A stretch of DNA of 5,437 bases from Candidatus Dormiibacter sp. (lineage in GTDB: Bacteria; Chloroflexota; Dormibacteria; UBA8260): contig JANWHI010000015.1 of NCBI GenBank assembly GCA_025450495.1, positions 1-5,437 on the forward strand, written 5' to 3'. The notes beneath the pieces were generated by a model, which saw only the letters and a program-made list of their open reading frames with translations, ran no database searches and was not told the DNA's origin. Of the stretch, positions 1 through 5,437 are shown in pieces (the first letter of the stretch is position 1; each line of letters starts with the position of its first letter). Both the position numbers and the translations under genes were made by a program.

Positions 1-824
1 ACGATGAACATGGCGACGATCACAGCGAACACGGAGCCGCTGATGACGTCGCTGCGCACCAGCTTGAGGTCCTTCTCACCGGTGCCCTTGTCGACGATCG
101 ACGACTGCAGGAACAACTGCATGTACGGTGTGATCGAGGTCCCGATCAGCGCGATGACGTCGACGATGTAGGCGCCGGAGGGTACCGAGGACTGGTGGGT
201 GAGGTCGGGGACGACAGCGCTGCGCGCGATCTCACCCCAATGGGGACCGACGGTGAAGGCCGTGACGATGTAGGAAATGAAGGTGAGGCCGAGCGCAAGG
301 AAGATGCGCTCGACGATCCGCCGGTTGCCGCGCATCACCACGATCCCGATGAGCGCCGCGGCACCGAGGACGGCGACGGGCAACGGCACCCCGAGCAGTC
401 CGAGCCCGCCCGCCACGCCGGCGAACTCGGCGAGCGTGGTGCCCCCGTTGGCGATCAGCACGACGACGGCCGCGAAGAGCGTCCAGCGAACGCCGAAGCG
501 CTCGCGGATCAGGTCCATCAACCCCTTGCCGGTGACCGTGGCGAGGCGCGCCACCATCTCCTGGGTGATGATCAGGGCGAGCAGGATGGGCAGGAAGGCC
601 CAGAGAAGGTGGTACCCGTACTTGGCGCCGGTGTTGCTGTAGGTGAAAACCCCACCGGCGTCATTGCCCGCATTGGCGACGATGATCCCCGGCCCGATGA
701 CCCCCAGGTAGCGCCAGAGGCCCGCCAGCCGGCGCGGTTGCGCGCGGCGGCGCTCACGCCGCTGGGCGACGGCCTCCACGGCACGACGGCGCAGCGGGCT
801 GGTCTGACGGGGGGCCGTCTTCAC
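1..824 (-). CDS. Nramp-superfamily divalent metal transporter, probable Mg2+-type (NRMT-like), 3' end outside window
   Basis: Integral membrane transporter of the SLC11/Nramp fold; 274 N-terminal codons are visible and the C-terminal part runs off the left edge. An Arg-rich cytoplasmic tail (residues 1-37) precedes TM1, which reads GPGIIVANAGNDAGG (44-58). The canonical DPGN metal-binding motif is here DAGG (55-58): the Asp is kept and the Asn is Gly. Further hydrophobic helices lie near 73-90, 115-127, 143-164 and 174-192. TM6 reads LIGTSITPYMQLFLQSS (226-242), so canonical MPH is TPY (232-234): Met becomes Thr and His becomes Tyr. Loss of the soft-ligand Met is known for Nramp-related magnesium transporters, so Mg2+ is the inferred substrate; Mn2+ cannot be excluded. 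GTG at 824 is chosen because it is the first start after the upstream stop in this frame, with purine-rich GAAGAGGG just before it. A GTG at 779 is an alternative. It follows the MgtE-like gene by 18 bases, so the two are almost certainly cotranscribed. Confidence 0.88.
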   Translation of the reverse strand, partial: MKTAPRQTSPLRRRAVEAVAQRRERRRAQPRRLAGLWRYLGVIGPGIIVANAGNDAGGVFTYSNTGAKYGYHLLWAFLPILLALIITQEMVARLATVTGKGLMDLIRERFGVRWTLFAAVVVLIANGGTTLAEFAGVAGGLGLLGVPLPVAVLGAAALIGIVVMRGNRRIVERIFLALGLTFISYIVTAFTVGPHWGEIARSAVVPDLTHQSSVPSGAYIVDVIALIGTSITPYMQLFLQSSIVDKGTGEKDLKLVRSDVISGSVFAVIVAMFI

Positions 825-842
825 GCCCTCTTCGCCCGCGCA

Positions 843-2096
843 TCACAGTGACCGTGCCCGCCGCCGTACACCAGCGGGCATGACCTCGTCCATGGCGTCG
901 TCGATGGTGACGATGCCCTGCATGCGGTCGTCGTCGTCGACCACCGGCACGGCGAGCAGGTTGTACTTGGCGATCACCGCCGCGACGTCCTCCGGGCGCG
1001 CGTCGAGCGGCACGGCGACGACACGCTTGATCATGAGGTCGGCGATCGGCGTGTCCGGTCTCGCCACGATGAGGTCGCGAAGCGACAGGACACCGAGAAG
1101 GCGCTCCTCCTCGTCGACGACGTACACGTAATAAATCGACTCGGCGTCCGGCTCGAGCTCGCGCAGCCTGTCGATGGTCTGCTGCGCGGTCAACGTCACC
1201 GGGACGGCGACGAACTCGGTGGTCATGAGGCCGCCGGCCGTGTCGTCCTCGTAGCCGAGCAGCTCCTCGACGTCCTCGGCCTCATCGGCTTCCATCTTGG
1301 CGATGAGCTGCTCCCGCCGCTCCTCGGGGAGGTCGCCGAGCAGGTCGGCTGCCTCGTCGGGCGACATCGCCTCGAGGATGTCCGCGGCGCGTTCATCGTC
1401 GAGCCGCGAGAGGATCTGCGCCTGCACCTCTTCAGACGACTCCTCCACGACGTCGGCGGCGACCTCGTCGTCGAGGGAGGCGAAGATGGCGGCGCGGTCG
1501 CGTCCGCCGAGCTGCTCGACGATCTCGGCTATGTCTGCCGGGTGCATCTTGGAGAGCTTCTGGTGGCTGATCCGCAGGCGCACGCTGTGCTCGTCGCTGT
1601 GGACGGGGTCGACCGCGTCCCAGGAGATCAACCTCTGCGGGAAGTCCCGCCCGACCAGGTGGGTCATGCGCCGACCGGCGCGTTCCACGCCGAGACGGCG
1701 CAGCAGGCCGCGCGCGCCGATGTCGACCCCGACCAGCAGCAGCTTGCCGTCCTGCTCCTGCAGCTGGAGGTCATTGACGCGAACCACGCGGCGGCCGTCG
1801 GTGTCGACGATCTGCTTGTCGAGCACGTCGCGAGCCAGCCAGATCTCCCCGTCGATAGGGGTGTGCGGTCGCAGCGCTGACGTGGGCACGTTGAGGCTGA
1901 GCTCCCCGCCCTCCCCCGTGCGAACTGCGCCCCAGTCGATCGTCGCCGGCAACTCCTTGTGGCGGCCGCGGATGGCCACAGCACCGACCGACGGGTACGG
2001 GTCGCCCATGCGCACGATGAGGTCGCGGACCGAGCCCACCGTCCGCTGGTCGACGTCGACGACGTCGGCACGCAGGAAGTCGCTGAGGAAGATCAC
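843..2096 (-). CDS. Soluble MgtE-like magnesium sensor: PRC-barrel-like + MgtE N domain + two CBS domains, no pore
   Basis: 417-residue cytoplasmic protein. Residues 1-50 (MIFLSDFLRADVVDVD..., RTVGSVRDLIV) and 83-130 (DVLDKQIVDTDGRRVVRVNDL) look like PRC-barrel-type beta units. Residues 180-285 are an MgtE N-terminal superhelical domain (KMHPADIAEIVEQL, then repeats such as DERAADILEAMSPDEAADLLG), rich in Asp/Glu. GYEDDTAGGLMTTEFVAVPV (281-300) leads into CBS1 (about 288-345), and CBS2 is about 352-407. True MgtE continues into five transmembrane helices; this protein ends at residue 417 with a basic RRRARSL tail, so it has the Mg2+-sensing half without the channel. GTG at 2096 is chosen because the PRC-like block starts there and no sensible upstream start exists; further upstream the open frame is only antisense to glpX. 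No Shine-Dalgarno precedes it. It is the first gene of an operon with the transporter at 824-1, suggesting it gates or senses for that pore (inference). Confidence 0.9.
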   Translation of the reverse strand: MIFLSDFLRADVVDVDQRTVGSVRDLIVRMGDPYPSVGAVAIRGRHKELPATIDWGAVRTGEGGELSLNVPTSALRPHTPIDGEIWLARDVLDKQIVDTDGRRVVRVNDLQLQEQDGKLLLVGVDIGARGLLRRLGVERAGRRMTHLVGRDFPQRLISWDAVDPVHSDEHSVRLRISHQKLSKMHPADIAEIVEQLGGRDRAAIFASLDDEVAADVVEESSEEVQAQILSRLDDERAADILEAMSPDEAADLLGDLPEERREQLIAKMEADEAEDVEELLGYEDDTAGGLMTTEFVAVPVTLTAQQTIDRLRELEPDAESIYYVYVVDEEERLLGVLSLRDLIVARPDTPIADLMIKRVVAVPLDARPEDVAAVIAKYNLLAVPVVDDDDRMQGIVTIDDAMDEVMPAGVRRRARSL

Positions 2097-2127
2097 GGCG
2101 CTTGGATGGTGCCAGTTATCACGGGGG

Positions 2128-2142
2128 CGAGGCAGAGCCTCG
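2128..2142. repeat. Perfect inverted repeat CGAGGC-AGA-GCCTCG
   Basis: Six-base arms with a three-base spacer lie between the divergent operon start and the glpX promoter. It is not followed by a T run on either strand, so it does not look like an intrinsic terminator. It could be an operator half-site pair or chance in GC-rich DNA. It lies about 32 bases upstream of the GTG of the MgtE-like gene and just upstream of that gene's weak -10 candidate. Confidence 0.4.
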
Positions 2143-2238
2143 ACCTGATCCACCCCACCTCGGTGCACCTCGCGCGCCGCCGTCGCTGCGCGACGAGCTC
2201 TGCCAGGACTTCGCCCCGCCCGCCCGGGGTGGTCGCCG

Positions 2239-2244
2239 TATGAT
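2239..2244 (+). promoter_or_regulatory. Probable -10 element of glpX (near-leaderless start)
   Basis: TATGAT matches the TANNNT form of the bacterial -10 box and differs from TATAAT at one base. Nine bases separate it from the glpX ATG, so transcription would start roughly 2-4 bases before or at the start codon. This fits the absence of any Shine-Dalgarno sequence. No convincing -35 hexamer is seen at 16-18 bases upstream, which is common for GC-rich actinobacterial-type promoters. Confidence 0.5.
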
Positions 2245-2253
2245 TCGCGGCCG

Positions 2254-3327
<1,074 letters not shown>

Positions 3328-3331
3328 CAAA

Positions 3332-3393
3332 GGGTCAATCGCGCCAGTCGGCGGCGCGCTTGCCATCACGGTCGCCGTGGGACAATCGCGCCA
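3332..3393 (+). repeat. Two imperfect 15-base direct repeats in the glpX-yvcK gap
   Basis: GGGTCAATCGCGCCA (3332-3346) and GGGACAATCGCGCCA (3379-3393) differ at one base and start 47 bases apart. The first begins five bases after the glpX stop; the second ends three bases before the yvcK ATG and contains its candidate -10. They make up nearly half of the 69-base gap. They could be paired operator sites, duplicated start-region sequence, or chance; nothing in the sequence names a regulator. Confidence 0.55.
3360..3386 (+). promoter_or_regulatory. Possible yvcK promoter (TTGCCA ... GACAAT)
   Basis: TTGCCA (3360-3365) resembles a -35 box and GACAAT (3381-3386) a -10 box. The 15-base spacer is shorter than ideal, and the -10 lacks the usual first T. 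The ATG follows GACAAT by ten bases, so any transcript from here would have almost no leader, matching the lack of a ribosome binding site. Readthrough from glpX is an equally good way to express yvcK, since no terminator is seen in the gap. Confidence 0.3.
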
Positions 3394-3396
3394 ACC

Positions 3397-4698
3397 ATGA
3401 AGTCGTTCCGCCCGAGCCCCTCGCTGATGCGCTGGTTCACCCCGGGGCTCTACATCAAGCGCTGGTTGCTGCTGCTCTTCGTCAGCATCGTGATGATCAG
3501 CCTGGCCGTCGGCTACGTGCTCCGCGACATCTACAGCAGCAACGTCCGGTTCCCCTCTTTCGTTCAGACGATCACCCTTCAGTTCCTCCCGCGCGCCGTG
3601 CGAGCGATCCTTTTCGCCGCAGCCGGCATCGGCATCCTGCTGCTCTGCTTCTACAAGCTCGGCCAGTCGCTGCTCGGCCCCTTCCTGCGCGCCGGCAGCA
3701 CCAGCGAACGGCGCAACCTCATCGAGCACCTCTACGCGCATCGCCAGCTCGCCAAGGGACCGCGGGTGGTGGCGCTGGGCGGAGGCACCGGGCTGAGCAC
3801 CCTGCTCCGCGGCATCAAGAAGTACACCGGCAACATCGTCGCGATCGTCACCGTGGCCGACGACGGGGGCTCGAGCGGGCGGCTGCGCGAGGAGTACCGC
3901 GTGCTTCCGCCGGGCGACTTCCGCCAGTGCCTCACCGCCCTCGCCGAGACGGAGCCGCTGATGACCCAGCTCTTCCAGCACCGCTTCACGGGGGAGGGCT
4001 CGCTCGGGGGCCACTCCTTCGGCAACCTCTTCATCATGGCCATGGCGGAGATCACTGGAGACTTCGAGCACGCTCTCCGCGAGTCGGGGCGAGTCCTGGC
4101 GGTGCGCGGCACGATCGTCCCCAGCACCCTCAGGGACGTCGTGCTGTGTGCAACGTCCGGCGACACGGTGCGCGTCGGCGAGTCCCACGTGCCCCACGCC
4201 GACGGCGAGGAGCGTATCGACCGCGTGTTCCTCCAGCCCGACTCGCCACCGATCAACCCCGAGGCCGAGGCAGCCATCCTCGACGCGGAGCTGGTGATCA
4301 TCGGGCCAGGCTCGCTGTACACGTCGATCCTCCCCAACCTGCTCGTCGATGGCATGGTCGAGGTGCTCAGGGCCACGCCGGCGATCAAGGTGTACGTCTG
4401 CAACGTCGCCAGCCAGCCCGGCGAGACCCAGGGATACACCGTCAGCGAGCACCTCACCGCCATCGAGGAGCACGTCGGCGGCAACCTCTTCGACTACGTG
4501 ATCGTCAACAGCAACCTGGCGCCGGCGCTGCCGGCCTCAGCACAGGCGGCCGGCACCTCGCGCATCCTCTTCGACCGCGACGAGGCATCGCGCAAGCCGG
4601 TGCACTACATCCTGGCCGACGTTGTGTCGCCGGCCGTGTCGTCGCACCACGACCCCGAGAAGCTGGCGCGTGTGATCATGAAACGCATCTGGCGGTAG
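3397..4698 (+). CDS. yvcK: YvcK-family gluconeogenesis factor / UDP-sugar-binding protein with N-terminal membrane anchor
   Basis: 433 residues, versus about 317 for Bacillus subtilis YvcK; the extra length is N-terminal. Residues 24-41 (LLLLFVSIVMISLAVGYV) and about 68-86 (VRAILFAAAGIGILLLCFY) are membrane helices joined by a short loop. Basic residues lie before the first and after the second, placing both ends inside. The CofD/YvcK domain starts near 122: RVVALGGGTGLSTLLRG (123-139), VADDGGSSGRLREE (153-166), LPPGDFRQCLTAL (170-182), GGHSFGNLFI (204-213), IIGPGSLYTSILPNLL (301-316) and NVASQPGETQGYT (336-348). In Bacillus, YvcK binds UDP-GlcNAc-type sugars and is needed for growth on gluconeogenic carbon sources and for proper cell-wall synthesis. 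No enzymatic activity is established, and LPPG-transferase (CofD proper) is less likely given the length and motifs. The usual partners rapZ and whiA are not beside it; glpX is. ATG at 3397 has no Shine-Dalgarno but starts directly before the basic stretch and TM1. Confidence 0.93.
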   Translation: MKSFRPSPSLMRWFTPGLYIKRWLLLLFVSIVMISLAVGYVLRDIYSSNVRFPSFVQTITLQFLPRAVRAILFAAAGIGILLLCFYKLGQSLLGPFLRAGSTSERRNLIEHLYAHRQLAKGPRVVALGGGTGLSTLLRGIKKYTGNIVAIVTVADDGGSSGRLREEYRVLPPGDFRQCLTALAETEPLMTQLFQHRFTGEGSLGGHSFGNLFIMAMAEITGDFEHALRESGRVLAVRGTIVPSTLRDVVLCATSGDTVRVGESHVPHADGEERIDRVFLQPDSPPINPEAEAAILDAELVIIGPGSLYTSILPNLLVDGMVEVLRATPAIKVYVCNVASQPGETQGYTVSEHLTAIEEHVGGNLFDYVIVNSNLAPALPASAQAAGTSRILFDRDEASRKPVHYILADVVSPAVSSHHDPEKLARVIMKRIWR

Positions 4699-4751
4699 CG
4701 AAGCCTGCATCGAGCAAGCCGGGGCAGATGCCCATCTCCGCCATCGCAACC
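4699..4751. other. Convergent intergenic gap between yvcK and the FemAB-like gene
   Basis: Two converging genes end within 53 bases. The only hairpin I see is GGGC-AGAT-GCCC (4722-4733), a four-base stem with no T run on either side, so it is a weak terminator candidate at best. Nothing else is recognisable. Confidence 0.3.
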
Positions 4752-5437
4752 TCAATACAGCAGGTCGTGCCGGAGGCGCCGGTTGATGGTGTTGGCCGCC
4801 CGCTCGCCCCATCGCTCCCAGGCTGCATAGGCGCGCGGCCGCACCGGGAGATCCCAGGTGCCGACGAACTCGGTGACGGCGTCGCTGAAGCCGGACTTGA
4901 AGCGGTACAGGCCGAACAGGGGGTGCGTGTCGTTGAGCTGCGATGCGGGTGGCACGGCGACGAGGTCGTAGGTGCGCACCCCGCGCGTTCGCAACCACCG
5001 CATCACCTCCCATTGCAGCAGGTGCGGGGCCATCAGCTCGCTGTGCTCCTTGATCGACCCGCCGTCCTTGTACCAGCCGTGGCTGCCGAGGTACGTGGCG
5101 AACACCCCCGCGAGGACCTGGCCCTGCCACGTCGCGAAGAACAGCTGCGCCTGGCCGCTGGCCGCCTGCAGCTCCCAGTAGCCGCGAAAGTACTTCTCCG
5201 AGCGCAGGAAGAAGCCGGCACGCTCGCGGGTGGCCGCCATCAGCGAGTACATGGTGGCGATGTTGGCGTCGCTCATCTCGACGGGCGCGATCTCGACGCC
5301 CCGCCGCGCGGCGAGCCTGATGTTGTACCGGGTCTTCGGCTTGAACGCGGCGATCAGCGCGTCTTCGTCGCGATCGAGGTCGACGATGATGGTGGCACGG
5401 CTCATCTGCACGTCACTTCGGGCTTTGCGCAAGCCGG
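4752..5437 (-). CDS. FemAB/FemX-like peptidoglycan-bridge aminoacyltransferase, N-terminus outside window
   Basis: Family members use aminoacyl-tRNA to add amino acids to the stem peptide of peptidoglycan precursors, at the cytoplasmic membrane face. The frame is open to the right edge, so about the first third (proteins of this family are around 340 residues) is missing; 228 codons are visible. Counting from the codon at 5432 as residue 1: FKPKTRYNIRLAARRGVEI (30-48) is the hallmark that closes the first acyltransferase domain. FFLRSEKYFRGYWELQAAS (74-92), VLAGVFATYLGSHGWYKDGGS (107-126, split core), APHLLQWEVMRWL (135-147), YDLVAVPP (155-162) and HPLFGLYRFKSGF (170-182) with TEFVGTWDLP (187-196) make up the second. 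The C-terminus ends RRLRHDLLY. No coiled-coil arm of the staphylococcal FemA type is visible. The amino acid added and the bridge type cannot be read from sequence; some relatives act on other substrates. It converges on yvcK and is transcribed separately. Confidence 0.88.
   Translation of the reverse strand, partial: GLRKARSDVQMSRATIIVDLDRDEDALIAAFKPKTRYNIRLAARRGVEIAPVEMSDANIATMYSLMAATRERAGFFLRSEKYFRGYWELQAASGQAQLFFATWQGQVLAGVFATYLGSHGWYKDGGSIKEHSELMAPHLLQWEVMRWLRTRGVRTYDLVAVPPASQLNDTHPLFGLYRFKSGFSDAVTEFVGTWDLPVRPRAYAAWERWGERAANTINRRLRHDLLY

Larger units (their letters stand above)
2097..2253. promoter_or_regulatory. Divergent intergenic region between the metal-transport operon and glpX
   Basis: These 157 bases must hold both divergent promoters. 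For the minus-strand operon the only -10-like hexamer I see is GATAAC (2120-2115), about 19 bases before the GTG, with no good -35; it would give a very short leader, too short for a magnesium riboswitch. For glpX the -10 candidate TATGAT is listed separately. Other visible structure is a perfect 6-bp dyad (2128-2142), the 8-base palindrome GGTGCACC (2162-2169), and CACCTCG occurring twice exactly 10 bases apart (2156-2162 and 2166-2172), a spacing of one helical turn that could suit a regulator. I found no small ORF with convincing coding character here. Confidence 0.5.

Noticed and set aside
754..843. ATG overlapping the sensor stop (TGATG) as the transporter start
   Set aside because: That frame gives only 29 residues before a stop and is not the frame of the transporter; the GTG at 824 is.
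195..851. 218-codon open frame on the plus strand
   Set aside because: Antisense shadow of the Nramp-like transporter; the sequence is rich in Asp, Gly, Arg and Glu with no family motif.
1297..2148. Plus-strand open frames over the MgtE-like gene
   Set aside because: Ser/Arg-rich translations antisense to a well-recognised protein; no independent coding evidence.
2097..2253. Magnesium riboswitch (ykoK or mgtA type) before the metal operon
   Set aside because: The whole gap is 157 bases shared by two divergent promoters and only a small six-base hairpin is present; no multi-stem aptamer is visible.
4722..4733. Bidirectional terminator between the convergent genes
   Set aside because: Only a four-base stem with no T run on either strand; too weak to call.
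4752..5405. Internal ATG at 5405 as the start of a half-length FemAB protein
   Set aside because: The frame stays open to the window edge with family-like sequence before this ATG and there is no ribosome site; the gene is simply cut by the window.
4715..5437. CAAGCCGG at 4715-4722 and 5430-5437 as flanking repeats of a mobile segment
   Set aside because: An eight-base match with another copy of most of it near 4593 in yvcK; expected by chance in GC-rich DNA, and the segment holds an ordinary gene cut by the window.

Overview
This is a very GC-rich window (roughly two thirds G+C by eye) from a bacterial chromosome. It has dense, ordinary housekeeping and accessory genes and no sign of a mobile element, CRISPR array, tRNA or rRNA. 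Composition, the lack of Shine-Dalgarno sequences before the outward-facing starts, and the gene families (class II FBPase, membrane-anchored YvcK, FemAB-type peptide-bridge ligase, soluble MgtE-like sensor with an Nramp-related transporter) suggest an actinobacterium or a high-GC Chloroflexota/Dormibacterota-type lineage. The window alone does not decide between these.

Layout: two minus-strand genes occupy 1-2096. The upstream one (2096 to 843) encodes a soluble PRC-barrel-like/MgtE-N/CBS-CBS protein. It is followed 18 bases later, in the same reading frame, by an Nramp-superfamily transporter (824 to beyond base 1) whose metal-site motifs are changed in the way expected of Nramp-related magnesium transporters. 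A 157-base divergent intergenic region (2097-2253) separates them from two plus-strand genes. These are glpX (2254-3327, class II fructose-1,6-bisphosphatase) and, after a 69-base gap, yvcK (3397-4698, gluconeogenesis factor/UDP-sugar-binding family with an extra N-terminal two-helix membrane anchor). A 53-base convergent gap leads to the C-terminal two thirds of a FemAB/FemX-like aminoacyltransferase on the minus strand (4752 to beyond 5437).

Functionally there are two themes. The left half looks like a magnesium (or other divalent metal) uptake unit in which the regulatory half of an MgtE channel stands alone beside a different kind of pore. The right half links gluconeogenesis (GlpX) with YvcK, a factor that in Bacillus is needed for growth on gluconeogenic carbon and for normal cell-wall synthesis, and ends at a peptidoglycan-bridge enzyme. 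The most interesting points are the split magnesium sensor/transporter pair, the membrane-anchored YvcK beside glpX, and the apparently leaderless, similarly built starts of glpX and yvcK.
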